DNA of 64,000 bases. Source: Pseudonocardia kujensis (GTDB lineage: Bacteria > Actinomycetota > Actinomycetes > Mycobacteriales > Pseudonocardiaceae). Below the pieces are notes generated by a model that had not been told where the DNA came from, did no database searches, and saw only the letters and a program-made list of their open reading frames with translations. Each line of letters opens with the position of its first letter. Within the stretch, counting starts at the first letter, position 1. The position numbers were made by a program, and so were the translations under genes. Of this stretch, positions 8,312 through 16,293 are shown piece by piece. The stretch covers positions 1 through 64,000 of the forward strand of contig NZ_JAJSOK010000036.1 of the NCBI RefSeq assembly GCF_021283305.1. Reading direction: 5' to 3'.

Positions 8312-9664
8312 ATGACCACCGCCGTCCGCACCCCGTCGCCTGCCCCGACGTCCGGCCCGGCCCCCGCCGCCGGACCGCCGCCCGACCGCCGGGCGATCCG
8401 CCGGATCAACCTCGCCAGCATGGCCGGCACCACGATCGAGTACTACGACTACTTCATCTACGGCACCGCCGCCGCGCTCGTCTTCCCCAAGGTGTTCTTC
8501 CCGGACACGAGCGGAGTCGTCGGCGCCCTCGCGGCGTTCGGGACCTTCGCCGTGGTGTTCGTGTTCCGGCCCGTGGGGTCCGTCCTGTTCGGTCACATCG
8601 GCGACCGGCTCGGCCGCAAGCGGACGCTGATCGTCACGCTGATGATGATGGGCCTGTGCACCGTCGCCGTCGGGCTGATGCCCGGCGCGGCGACCATCGG
8701 CATCGCCGCCCCGATCCTGCTGGTCGCCCTCCGCGCCCTGCAGGGCCTGGCCGTCGGCGGGGAATGGGCCGGGGCCGCCCTGTTCGCGTCCGAGAACGCC
8801 CCGGACGGGCGACGCGGCCGCTTCGCCCTCTACCCGCAGGTCGGCGCGACCGTCGCGTTCGCGCTCGCCGCCGCCACCTTCCTCGCCGTCGACCTCGGGG
8901 TCGGCGAGACGAGCGCAGCGTTCCTCAGCTGGGGCTGGCGGGTGCCGTTCGTGCTCAGCGCGCTGCTGATCGGGGTCGGGCTGTACGTGCGGCTGCACAC
9001 CGAGGAGACGCCCGTCTTCAGCGCCGCCGCCCGTGCACCCCGGCGCCGCGCCGTGCCGTTCCTCGAGGTGTGGCGGCGCCAGCCCCGGACGATGCTGCTG
9101 GCGACCGGCCTGACCACCGGGGTGTTCGCCGCCATGTCCATCGCCTCCGTCTTCCTGACGAGCTACGCGACGAAGACCCTCGGGATGAGCACGGCGGGCA
9201 TCCTCGTGATCGACATCGTCGGCTCGGTCGCCACGGTCGCGATCACCGCCGGCGCCGCCGTCCTGTCCGACCGGTTCGGACGGCGCCCGCTCGTCCTGGC
9301 GGGATGCATCGCGTTGGCCGTGTGGTCGCTGGTGCTCTTCCCGCTGCTCGACACCCGCTCGCCCGTCGCGATCGGCACCGGGATCGTCGTCCTCCTCGGC
9401 CTCATCGGCCTGGCCTACGGTCCGCTCGGCGCCTACCTGCCCGAGATGTTCTCCACCCGGCACCGCTACACCGGCGCCGGCCTGAGCTACAACCTCGGCG
9501 GGGTCGCCGGGGGCGCGGGCATCCTGGTGGCCGCCGCCCCGCTCGTCGCCTCCGGCTGGGGCCCGATCGCCCTCGGCGTCTGCACGGCGGCGCTGCTGCT
9601 GATCTCCGTCGGGTGCCTGTGGGTCCTCCCGGAGACCCGCGACACCTCCCTCACCGCCGAGTGA
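8312..9664 (+). CDS. MFS transporter, metabolite:H+ symporter (MHS) type
   Basis: A 450-residue, twelve-helix permease. The N-terminal MAGTTIEYYDYFIYGTAAAL and the loop GHIGDRLGRKRTLIVTLMMM are diagnostic of the metabolite:H+ symporter family, which includes shikimate, proline-betaine and alpha-ketoglutarate carriers. RALQGLAVGGEWAGAALFA is in helix 4-5, and a second GRRP loop is in the C-terminal half. A GAAGAGGG SD precedes the ATG. It appears monocistronic, followed by a 9-bp stem terminator at 9677-9709. The substrate is probably a small carboxylate or amine, but the sequence alone does not settle it. Confidence 0.9.
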   Translation: MTTAVRTPSPAPTSGPAPAAGPPPDRRAIRRINLASMAGTTIEYYDYFIYGTAAALVFPKVFFPDTSGVVGALAAFGTFAVVFVFRPVGSVLFGHIGDRLGRKRTLIVTLMMMGLCTVAVGLMPGAATIGIAAPILLVALRALQGLAVGGEWAGAALFASENAPDGRRGRFALYPQVGATVAFALAAATFLAVDLGVGETSAAFLSWGWRVPFVLSALLIGVGLYVRLHTEETPVFSAAARAPRRRAVPFLEVWRRQPRTMLLATGLTTGVFAAMSIASVFLTSYATKTLGMSTAGILVIDIVGSVATVAITAGAAVLSDRFGRRPLVLAGCIALAVWSLVLFPLLDTRSPVAIGTGIVVLLGLIGLAYGPLGAYLPEMFSTRHRYTGAGLSYNLGGVAGGAGILVAAAPLVASGWGPIALGVCTAALLLISVGCLWVLPETRDTSLTAE

Positions 9665-9676
9665 GACGCACCCGCG

Positions 9677-9709
9677 ACGAGGCCCCGGTCCACCCGGCCC
9701 GGGCCTCGT
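9677..9709 (+). terminator. Rho-independent-like hairpin after the MFS gene
   Basis: ACGAGGCCC at 9677-9685 pairs perfectly with GGGCCTCGT at 9701-9709 across a 15-nt loop. It lies 13 bases past the MFS stop. There is no U-tract, as is usual in actinobacteria. It may also serve the convergent Gfo/Idh/MocA gene. Confidence 0.6.
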
Positions 9710-9836
9710 GCGGTCCGTGGTCCTCCCCGTCCTCGGCCCAGGTCGTACCCGGTCCCCGGGAGCAGCGGCAGGCCGCAGAGCGCGCCGGCGTTGCCGCCCC
9801 GGACCCGGCCGTGGACAGCATCCCCCCGGCGGACGG

Positions 9837-10835
9837 TCATCCCTCGACGACCTTCACGGTCGACCCGGTGCGCAGGCTCTCGTTCGCCGCCTCGGCCAGT
9901 ACCAGCGCCGCCCGGCCGTCGCCGAACCCCGGCGAGGGCACCGAGCCCGTCTCGACGGCCGTCACGAAGTGGTCCATCTCGGCGCGGTAGGCCGGGGTGT
10001 ACCGGTCGAGGAAGAAGTTGTGGTAGGGCGCGGCGACCTCGGTCCGCGTCGCGCCGGAGAAGCGGACGCTGGTGGGGAGCTGGTTGGCCGCGGTGAGCAT
10101 GCCCAGCGCGCCGAAGGCCTCCAGCCGCTGGTCGTACCCGAAGGCGCAGCGGCGCGAGTTCGTGATCGAGCACAGCGCACCGCTCGCGCCCCGCAGCACC
10201 ACGACGGCGCCGTCGATGTCCCCCGTGGCGGCGATCTCCTCGGAGACCAGGGTCGACCCGGTGGCCGTGACCTCCACGACCTCGCCCAGGAAGAAGCGCG
10301 CCATGTCGAAGTCGTGGATCGTCATGTCCCGGAACAGCCCGCCCGAGGTGGCGACGTAACCCGCGGGCGGCGGCGACGGGTCCCGGCTGATGATCACGAG
10401 CTGCTCGAGGCCGCCGATCTCCCCCGCCGCCACCCGCGTGCGGATGTCGCGGAACGACGGGTCGAAGCGGCGGTTGAAGCCCACCATGACCCGCTCGGTC
10501 AGCGCGCCGATCTCGGCCCGGCACGCGTCGACCCGGGCGAGGTCGAGGTCGATCGGCTTCTCGCACAGCACCGCCTTGCCCCTCCGCACGGCCTGCGTGA
10601 GCAGGTCGACGTGCGTGGGGGTGGGCGAGGCGACCACGACCGCGTCGATCGCCGGGTCCGTGAGGACGGCGTCGACCTCCGTCCCCCAGGCGGCGCCGAA
10701 CTGCGTGCCCACCTCGCGGGCGGCCTGCTCGACCGGGTCGTACACCGCGGCGAGCTCCGCGCGGGGGTGCACCGCGATCGCGTCCGCGTGCACCCTGCCG
10801 ATCCGGCCGCAGCCGATCACACCGACCCGCACCAT
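9837..10835 (-). CDS. iolG: Gfo/Idh/MocA oxidoreductase, inositol 2-dehydrogenase-like
   Basis: A 332-residue NAD(P)-dependent dehydrogenase. The N-terminal Rossmann motif is VGVIGCGRIGRVHADAI. VVASPTPTHVDL and the diagnostic CEKPIDLDLARVDACRAEI follow, then GFNRRFDPSFRDIR in the C-terminal alpha/beta domain. It resembles inositol 2-dehydrogenases, which oxidise myo-inositol to scyllo-inosose, but other sugar-alcohol substrates are possible. ATG 10835 has an AAGGAG SD; the open frame extends further upstream but without family sequence. It is divergent from a LacI regulator with two identical operators between them. No other iol gene is in view. Confidence 0.82.
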   Translation of the reverse strand: MVRVGVIGCGRIGRVHADAIAVHPRAELAAVYDPVEQAAREVGTQFGAAWGTEVDAVLTDPAIDAVVVASPTPTHVDLLTQAVRRGKAVLCEKPIDLDLARVDACRAEIGALTERVMVGFNRRFDPSFRDIRTRVAAGEIGGLEQLVIISRDPSPPPAGYVATSGGLFRDMTIHDFDMARFFLGEVVEVTATGSTLVSEEIAATGDIDGAVVVLRGASGALCSITNSRRCAFGYDQRLEAFGALGMLTAANQLPTSVRFSGATRTEVAAPYHNFFLDRYTPAYRAEMDHFVTAVETGSVPSPGFGDGRAALVLAEAANESLRTGSTVKVVEG

Positions 10836-10864
10836 GCCCTGCTCCTTCGCCGAGGGGAGACGAC

Positions 10865-10880
10865 TTGGAACGGTCCAAGC
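10865..10880. promoter_or_regulatory. LacI-type operator, copy 1
   Basis: TTGGAACGGTCCAAGC contains the palindrome TTGGA-N4-TCCAA with the central CG typical of LacI-family operators. It lies 30 bp upstream of the dehydrogenase start, and an identical copy lies 63 bp away. Confidence 0.75.
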
Positions 10881-10927
10881 GCCGGGTGGGAGTGTGGGGG
10901 CCGCGCCGGTGCGCGTCAAGGGTCTCG

Positions 10928-10943
10928 TTGGAACGGTCCAAGC
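10928..10943. promoter_or_regulatory. LacI-type operator, copy 2
   Basis: An exact repeat of TTGGAACGGTCCAAGC, 18 bp before the GTG start of the LacI gene. Two identical sites in a 125-bp divergent spacer suggest that the adjacent LacI protein represses the dehydrogenase and itself, possibly by bridging the two sites. Confidence 0.75.
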
Positions 10944-10960
10944 CGGGCTACGATGCCGCC

Positions 10961-12010
10961 GTGACCGCCCCCGACGGCCCGGCCGGCCCGCGCCGGGCCA
11001 CGCTCGTCGAGGTCGCGGCACGGGCCGGCGTCTCCAAGTCGCTGGCCTCCCTGGTGATCCGCGGTGCCCCCGGCCCCGGCGCGGCCTCGCGCGCCGCGGT
11101 GCTGCGCGCCGCGGAGGAGCTGGGCTACCGCCCCGACCCCGCGGCCAGGCTGCTGCGCGAGCACCGGTCCCGGGTGCTCGGGGTGGTGTTCGACGCCGGC
11201 GACCCCTTCCACGCCGATCTCCTCGAGTCCGTCTACCCGGCTGCGGAGCACCACGGCTACGAGCTCGTCCTGGGCGCCCGGGTGCCGTCGCACCCCGAGC
11301 ACCGCGTCGTCGAGGGACTGATCCGCTCGCGGTGCGAGGGGCTGCTGCTGATCGCCACCGAGGCCGAGGCCGCCGGGCTCCGGGAGCTCGCGGGCCGGCT
11401 GCCGGTCACCCTCGTGGGCCGGCGCGGCGAGGGCGTCGACGCCGTCCGGGCAGCCGACACCCGCGGTGCCGCCGCGGCGGTGGACCTGCTCGTGGGCCTC
11501 GGCCACCGCCACGTCCGGCACGTCGACGGCGGGCGCCATCCCGGGGCCGCCGAGCGGCGCCGCGGCTACCGCTCGGCCGTGCGCCGCCACGGTCTCGCCC
11601 CCGACGTCGTGCCGGGCGACCACACCGAGGAGTCCGGGGTGCAGGCCGCCCGTGCCCTCCTCGACGACCCGGGCGAGGTCACCGCGGTGTTCGCCGGCAA
11701 CGACCGGTGCGCGGTCGGCGTCCTCGACACCCTGCGCCGCGCGGGCGTCGCGGTGCCGGCGGAGATCTCCGTGATGGGCTACGACGACTCGCGGCTCGCG
11801 CGCCTCACCCACGTCGACCTCACGACGGTCGCCCAGGACGCCCCGGAGATGGCCCGCCTCGCCGTCGAGGCGGTCGTCGCGCGGCTCGAGGGCGACGGCG
11901 ACGCACCGCCGCGCGACCTCACCCTCGCCCCCCGGCTCGTGGAGCGGGGCACGACCGGGCCGGCACCCGCCACCCGGCCCCGCCGGACGGACCGGCCGGT
12001 CAGACCCTGA
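10961..12010 (+). CDS. LacI-family transcriptional repressor
   Basis: A 349-residue regulator. The N-terminal helix-turn-helix TLVEVAARAGVSKSLASLVI with the hinge region (about residues 12-65) is followed by a periplasmic-binding-protein-like sugar-sensing domain (VLGVVFDAGDPFHADLLE, AVFAGNDRCAVGVLDTL, SVMGYDDSRLA). GTG 10961 is used because it gives the usual short N-terminus; the open frame upstream crosses operator 2. It is divergent from the inositol-dehydrogenase-like gene, whose promoter carries two identical LacI-type operators. The inducer is probably an inositol or sugar derivative, by inference. Confidence 0.88.
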   Translation: MTAPDGPAGPRRATLVEVAARAGVSKSLASLVIRGAPGPGAASRAAVLRAAEELGYRPDPAARLLREHRSRVLGVVFDAGDPFHADLLESVYPAAEHHGYELVLGARVPSHPEHRVVEGLIRSRCEGLLLIATEAEAAGLRELAGRLPVTLVGRRGEGVDAVRAADTRGAAAAVDLLVGLGHRHVRHVDGGRHPGAAERRRGYRSAVRRHGLAPDVVPGDHTEESGVQAARALLDDPGEVTAVFAGNDRCAVGVLDTLRRAGVAVPAEISVMGYDDSRLARLTHVDLTTVAQDAPEMARLAVEAVVARLEGDGDAPPRDLTLAPRLVERGTTGPAPATRPRRTDRPVRP

Positions 12011-12108
12011 CCCCGAGGGTCGAGTCCGGCGCGCTGAGCGTGGGGTCGAGGGTCGGCGGACCGCGCGGCGTCGACCGCCACCGGGACGCACTCCCCGCCC
12101 TCGGCGGC

Positions 12109-12666
12109 CTACCGGGCTCCGTCGGCCTCTGCGGCGTCCGGGTCGGGGTCGCGCAGCGGCAGGGACCGCACGGGGTTCTCGGTGGTCCAGCCCAGGCTCC
12201 ACGCGGCCTCCGCGGGCTCGCCGGCCGCGTCGGCGAAGGCGCTGAGCGCGGCCACCAGCCCCCGGCGCCGGCTCACCGGCATCTTCTCGAGCGTGTCGTG
12301 GATGGCCTCCCGGCGCTGCGCGGTGACCTCGTCGACCAGCCGCGCGCCGGCCTCGGTCAGCTGCAGGAGCAGGTTGCGCCGGTCGGCGGGGTCGTCGCGG
12401 CGGTCGAGCAGGCCGGCGGCGGCCAGGCGGTCGCAGGCCCGGCTGGCGTTGGACGGGTGCACGTCCAGGCTCGCGGCGATGCTCCCCAGGTTCAGCGGCC
12501 CGCGGCTGGCGATCATGACCATGATCCGCAGCTGCGGCAGGGTGACGCGGTCCTCGATCGCCGCGAACGAGCGCGCCGTCACGCCCACCAGCACCCGGGC
12601 CGTCCGCATCACCGCGTCGACCTGGTCGCGCGTGGGCGGGTCGGGGACGGCGGCGGCGTCGGTCAT
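12109..12666 (-). CDS. MarR-family transcriptional regulator
   Basis: A 185-residue winged-helix dimer. It has TLPQLRIMVMIASRGPLNLG, the recognition region LDVHPSNASRACDRLAAAGL and the wing RRDDPADRRNLLLQLTEAG. The ATG at 12666 overlaps the stop of the ClC channel gene by 4 nt (ATGA), so the two are translationally coupled. Two GCAAT-containing palindromes upstream of the ClC gene (14572-14588 and 14653-14667) resemble MarR sites and are the likely autoregulatory targets. The ligand is unknown. Confidence 0.87.
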   Translation of the reverse strand: MTDAAAVPDPPTRDQVDAVMRTARVLVGVTARSFAAIEDRVTLPQLRIMVMIASRGPLNLGSIAASLDVHPSNASRACDRLAAAGLLDRRDDPADRRNLLLQLTEAGARLVDEVTAQRREAIHDTLEKMPVSRRRGLVAALSAFADAAGEPAEAAWSLGWTTENPVRSLPLRDPDPDAAEADGAR

Positions 12667-14543
12667 GGCCGTAGTGTCGCGTACCCGTCCCGCCGGCGTC
12701 CGGGGCGCCAGGAGCGCAGGCCCAGCGGGCGCTCGCGGTCGTGCTCCTCCGCGAGGTCGCGCAGCCGGCCGTCGAGGAGGTGGTCGACGGTGACCAGCCC
12801 GACCAGTCGCGCCGGGTCCGCGCGGTCGACGACCGGTGCGGCGGTGATCCCGTGGCGTGCGAACCGGGACGCGATCTCGCGCAGGGTGTCGTCGGCGTGC
12901 ACCACCACCGGGTCCTCGATCAGCACGTCGCCCACCGAGCAGGCCCCGCCGGGTGCCACAAGGGTCTGCCGGGTCACCGCACCGCGGAGCCGGCCGTCGT
13001 CGTCGACCACGGGGTAGAGCCGCTGCAGCGGCGGGCCGCCGCCCGCGGCCCGCGAGCCCCCGTCGACCTCCTGCCGGGCGAGCGTGGCGGCCAGGAGCTC
13101 GGGCGACGGCGGCAGCGGCGTGTCGGGCGCGACGACGGCGGGCGTGGCGGCCATGACCTCGTCGGCGAGCAGGACCTCGAGCGGGTCGACGTCGTACTCG
13201 CGGGAGAGGTGGTAGCCGCGCCGGGCGATCTTCTCGGTGAGCACCGAGCGGCGCAGCAGCAGCGCCGACACCCCGTAGGCCGAGGCCGAGGCGATCAGCA
13301 GCGGCAGCAGCGCGGACCACGCGTGGGTCAGCTCCAGGGAGAACACCACACCGGTGAGCGGGGACCGCATGACGCCCCCCACCACGGCCGCCAGCCCGAC
13401 CATCGCCCAGAAGCCCGGGGCGACCTCGGGGAAGACCAGCCCCTCCACCGCGCCGAGCGCGGCGCCGATCATGAACACCGGGGCGAGGACGCCGCCGGAG
13501 GTGCCCGAGCCGAGCGACAGCCCCCACATCAGGCTCTTCACCAGCAGGATGCCGACGATCAGCGACACCGTGGCGCGGCCGGTGAGCAGCTCGCCGATGA
13601 CGTCGTACCCGACCCCGAGCGCCCGCGGCTCGATCAGCCCGCCGATCCCGATGATCAGCCCGCCGATCGCGGGCCACCACATCCAGTGCACCGGCAGCCG
13701 GGCGAACTGGTCCTCCGAGAAGTAGACCAACGCCGTCACCGCGACGGCGAGCAGTCCGCCGACGACCCCCGCGCCCACGCAGAGCAGGTCGACGACCGGG
13801 ACGGTGCGGACGGCACCGAGGTCCACGGGGAAGAGCGGGCCCGCACCCAGCAGCGGGGCCCGCAGGACCGTCGCGACGGCCACCGCGCAGGTGACCGGGA
13901 GGAAGCTGCGCGGTCGCCACTCGAACAGCAGCAGCTCGACCGCGAGCAGCACCGAGGCGAGCGGCGCGTCGAACGTCGCCGCCATACCGGCCGCCGCGCC
14001 GGACACCATGAGCGCCTTGCGTTCGTCGGCCGAGAGGTGCAGGTGCTGCGCCAGGATCGAGCCCACCGCGCCGCCGGTCATGATGATCGGGCCCTCGGCG
14101 CCGAACGGCCCGCCGGAGCCGATGCTGATCGCCGCCGAGGTCGGCTTGAGCACGGCGATGCGGGGCTCGACCCGACTGCGGCGCATGAGGATCGCCTCGA
14201 TCGCCTCGGGCATCCCGTGGCCGCGGATCTTCTCCGAGCCGTAGCGCGCCATCAGCCCGATGACGAGGCCCCCGACCACGGGGGCGCACAGCACCAGCCA
14301 CCACGGATGGGGCGCGGCCCCGGGCGACACCATCTCGGCGGACAGCCGCTGGACGAACACGGCGTTGGTGATCAGGGCGATCAACCGCAGCAACGCCCAC
14401 GCCGCCACCGCCCCGAGGACCCCGATCGGCACCGACCAGGCGAGGGTCACCAGGACGCGGCGGTTCAGGGTGAAGTCACCGAGGTGACGGGGCGGGGACA
14501 CGGCGGGACCGGAGGAACCGGGCGGGGAGTCGTCGGATCTCAC
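12663..14543 (-). CDS. ClC-family chloride channel/antiporter with two CBS domains
   Basis: A protein of about 626 residues. The membrane part has the ClC motifs GHGMPEAIEAIL, GSGGPFGAEGPIIMTGGA (carrying the gating glutamate) and GSGTSGGVLAPVFMIGAAL, with around ten to twelve hydrophobic segments. The C-terminal part (about residue 450 on) has two CBS domains, AATPAVVAPDTPLPPS and DPVVVHADDTLREIASRFA, ending in an Arg-rich tail. It moves chloride, perhaps in exchange for protons. The frame is open to GTG 14591, but that start overlaps a perfect 17-bp palindrome, so GTG 14543 is preferred; the start is uncertain. It is coupled to the downstream MarR gene. Confidence 0.87.
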   Translation of the reverse strand: MRSDDSPPGSSGPAVSPPRHLGDFTLNRRVLVTLAWSVPIGVLGAVAAWALLRLIALITNAVFVQRLSAEMVSPGAAPHPWWLVLCAPVVGGLVIGLMARYGSEKIRGHGMPEAIEAILMRRSRVEPRIAVLKPTSAAISIGSGGPFGAEGPIIMTGGAVGSILAQHLHLSADERKALMVSGAAAGMAATFDAPLASVLLAVELLLFEWRPRSFLPVTCAVAVATVLRAPLLGAGPLFPVDLGAVRTVPVVDLLCVGAGVVGGLLAVAVTALVYFSEDQFARLPVHWMWWPAIGGLIIGIGGLIEPRALGVGYDVIGELLTGRATVSLIVGILLVKSLMWGLSLGSGTSGGVLAPVFMIGAALGAVEGLVFPEVAPGFWAMVGLAAVVGGVMRSPLTGVVFSLELTHAWSALLPLLIASASAYGVSALLLRRSVLTEKIARRGYHLSREYDVDPLEVLLADEVMAATPAVVAPDTPLPPSPELLAATLARQEVDGGSRAAGGGPPLQRLYPVVDDDGRLRGAVTRQTLVAPGGACSVGDVLIEDPVVVHADDTLREIASRFARHGITAAPVVDRADPARLVGLVTVDHLLDGRLRDLAEEHDRERPLGLRSWRPGRRRDGYATLRP

Positions 14544-14571
14544 CGCGTCATCGTGACCATGCTCGCTGCAC

Positions 14572-14588
14572 GGCGCAATGATTGCGCC
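14572..14588. promoter_or_regulatory. Perfect palindrome, putative MarR operator 1
   Basis: GGCGCAAT-G-ATTGCGCC is a perfect 17-bp inverted repeat immediately upstream of the ClC-MarR operon. It shares the GCAAT/ATTGC core with a second palindrome 81 bp away on the divergent side. Confidence 0.7.
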
Positions 14589-14652
14589 CACGCATACGGT
14601 AGACCGGTGCTTGTGTCGTCCGTCACGGCGCGGCTGCAGTTGTCGTGCGAAT

Positions 14653-14667
14653 ACGCAATCGTTGCGT
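14653..14667. promoter_or_regulatory. Near-perfect palindrome, putative MarR operator 2
   Basis: ACGCAAT-C-GTTGCGT, one mismatch from perfect symmetry, ends one base before the ATG of the divergent 63-residue gene. It shares the GCAAT core with 14572-14588, so the MarR protein probably controls both directions. Confidence 0.65.
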
Positions 14668-14668
14668 G

Positions 14669-14860
14669 ATGGCAGAACTGAGGCGGGGAACGGACTGGAT
14701 CGAGCAGCTCGTCGAACTCCACGTGCTGGCCGAGAACGGCGACACGGAGGCCGCGCGCAAGGCGGCGGACTGGGTCGCGGACGACCCCACGGCCCGCGCG
14801 ATGTGGGCCTCCGTGGAGCGGGACTGCGCGCGGCTCAGGCACCCGGAGACCCGAGGCTGA
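14669..14860 (+). CDS. Small hypothetical protein divergent from the ClC gene
   Basis: A 63-residue soluble, charged protein starting MAELRRGTDWIEQLVELHVL and containing NGDTEAARKAADWVADDPTA. It is mostly helical, with no membrane segment and no cysteine motif. Codon use shows the expected GC3 bias. No SD is visible; a putative MarR operator ends one base before the ATG, so the transcript may be leaderless. I do not recognise the family. Its placement suggests co-regulation with the chloride channel. Confidence 0.6.
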   Translation: MAELRRGTDWIEQLVELHVLAENGDTEAARKAADWVADDPTARAMWASVERDCARLRHPETRG

Positions 14861-14881
14861 CGCCCCACGACCCCTCCGCGC

Positions 14882-15259
14882 TCACCCCGGCGGGCCCGGC
14901 TTGATCTGCAGGCCGGGGCGGCGGCGGTGCACGGTGAGGTAGCCGAGCCCCTGCCCGCCGGCCCGCAGCCTGCGGGTGGACCCGCGCGGCAGCCACAGCA
15001 TCGTCCCTGCGGCGAGCGCGACCGCGCCGTCGGCGCCCTCGAGGGTGCCGGTGCCGGACACGACCACCAGGAGCACGTCGAGGTCCGCCTCGGTGTGGGT
15101 CTCGACGACCTGGTCCGCACCCAGGCGGAGGACGTTGGCGTCGAGCTGGCGGCCCGGCTCCGCCAACCGCCACACCACCCCCGCCGGCACCGTGGCGCCG
15201 TCGGCGAGGAGGGGGTGCAGATCGTGCACGACCCGCGGGGTCGCTCGTTCGTCGGGCAT
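14882..15259 (-). CDS. Cupin-domain protein
   Basis: A 125-residue single-cupin protein. Cupin motif 1 is represented by ADQVVETHTEADLDVLLVVVSGTG (the His and Glu ligands lie in THTEADLD) and motif 2 by LAAGTMLWLPRGSTRRLRA. The usual paired HxH of metal-binding cupins is reduced to one His, so metal binding is uncertain. ATG 15259 is chosen; the open frame extends 21 codons further with no family sequence. It is convergent with the 63-residue gene. Function unassigned. The following 285 bases (15260-15544) hold no gene, only a promoter region. Confidence 0.7.
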   Translation of the reverse strand: MPDERATPRVVHDLHPLLADGATVPAGVVWRLAEPGRQLDANVLRLGADQVVETHTEADLDVLLVVVSGTGTLEGADGAVALAAGTMLWLPRGSTRRLRAGGQGLGYLTVHRRRPGLQIKPGPPG

Positions 15260-15509
15260 GCTCCGACTCTGCCCCCCGAGGCCGTGTCTCTCAATCCGGC
15301 GCCGCCGGGCCCGGTGATCCACGTCGTTCCCGGCAAGGCAGCCGGGCCGCCCTCATACCGGGCGTATTCGGGTGGCCCGGCAACGCCGGCGGGGACGGCG
15401 TGGGCGCCGGGAGCGGTGGTGGCGGGTTGGGAGACACGGCCTAGCCCCGGGGCGGTCGCGGTGGTCCCGCCCGAGGAGCCCGCCCTTCTCCGCAGGCTGC
15501 CCACCGGTT

Positions 15510-15523
15510 AACGTTCGTTCGTT
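15510..15523. promoter_or_regulatory. TTCG-repeat operator-like element
   Basis: AACGTTCGTTCGTT, about 20 bp upstream of the crotonase gene, has overlapping inverted AACG/CGTT half-sites of the kind bound by TetR-family regulators of acyl-CoA metabolism. Nine of its bases (AACGTTCGT) recur at 7982-7990. No regulator gene is adjacent, so the assignment is weak. Confidence 0.3.
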
Positions 15524-15544
15524 CAGACTGGGAAGGGGGCGTCC

Positions 15545-16288
15545 GTGGGCGAACTCGTGCTCCGCACCGACCACGACGGGTGGACGGTGCTGACGCTGAA
15601 CCGTCCGGAGAAGCTCAACGCGCTCACGGTGGCGATGTTCACCGAGCTGCGCGCGCACGTCGAGGCACTCGCGGACGACGCGGCGGTCCGCTGCGTCGTC
15701 CTCCGCGGCGCCGGCCGGTGCTTCTCCGCGGGCCACGACCTGGCGGACATCGCCGCGGGTGAGGCGGTGCCGTCGCGCGGCTGGCACAGCGAGACGCTGC
15801 GGATGCTGGAGAAGCTGCCGAAGCCGGTCGTGGCCGCCGTGCACGGGCACTGCTACACGGGTGCGCTCGAGGTCGCCCTCGCCGCGGACTTCCTGGTCGC
15901 CGCCGACGACGCCCGCTTCGGCGACACCCACGCCAAGTGGGCCCTCACGCCGGTCTGGGGCATGAGCCAACGGCTCCCCCGGCGGGTCGGGGTGGCGACG
16001 GCGAAGCGGCTGATGTTCACCGCGGACATGATCGACGCCGTCGAGGCCGTCCGGATCGGGCTGGCCGAGTACGCCGTCCCGCTCGCGGAGTTCGACGCCG
16101 AGATCGAGTCGCTCGCCTCGCGCATCGCCGCCCGGTCCCCCTTCTCGCACGCGGCGAACAAGCGCCTGCTCGACGCCACCGACGGACGCCCGCTCGACGC
16201 CGGCCTGCAGTGGGAGGTCCTGGAGGGCGAGGGTCGCGGGCCGGACGCCCGGGAGCGCATCGCCGCCTTCACGAGCCGGAAGGGCTGA
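15545..16288 (+). CDS. Enoyl-CoA hydratase/isomerase (crotonase) family protein
   Basis: A 247-residue crotonase. It has LNRPEKLNALTVAMF, the first oxyanion-hole block GAGRCFSAGHDLADI and the second, VHGHCYTGALEVALAADFLVA. The glutamate equivalent to rat Glu144 (in ALEVALAAD) is present. The position of the second catalytic acid (rat Glu164, usually PE) reads DTHAKWAL with His, suggesting a reaction other than standard hydration. The start is GTG with a GGAAGGGGG SD. It is followed within 5 bp by the first of two acyl-CoA dehydrogenases, so all three probably act on one CoA thioester. Confidence 0.85.
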   Translation: MGELVLRTDHDGWTVLTLNRPEKLNALTVAMFTELRAHVEALADDAAVRCVVLRGAGRCFSAGHDLADIAAGEAVPSRGWHSETLRMLEKLPKPVVAAVHGHCYTGALEVALAADFLVAADDARFGDTHAKWALTPVWGMSQRLPRRVGVATAKRLMFTADMIDAVEAVRIGLAEYAVPLAEFDAEIESLASRIAARSPFSHAANKRLLDATDGRPLDAGLQWEVLEGEGRGPDARERIAAFTSRKG

Positions 16289-16293
16289 CCCGC

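Noticed and set aside
6223-9990. A 1255-codon plus-strand frame
   Set aside because: It spans several recognised genes in other frames and reads as Arg/Pro/Gly-rich nonsense; no start or domain supports it.
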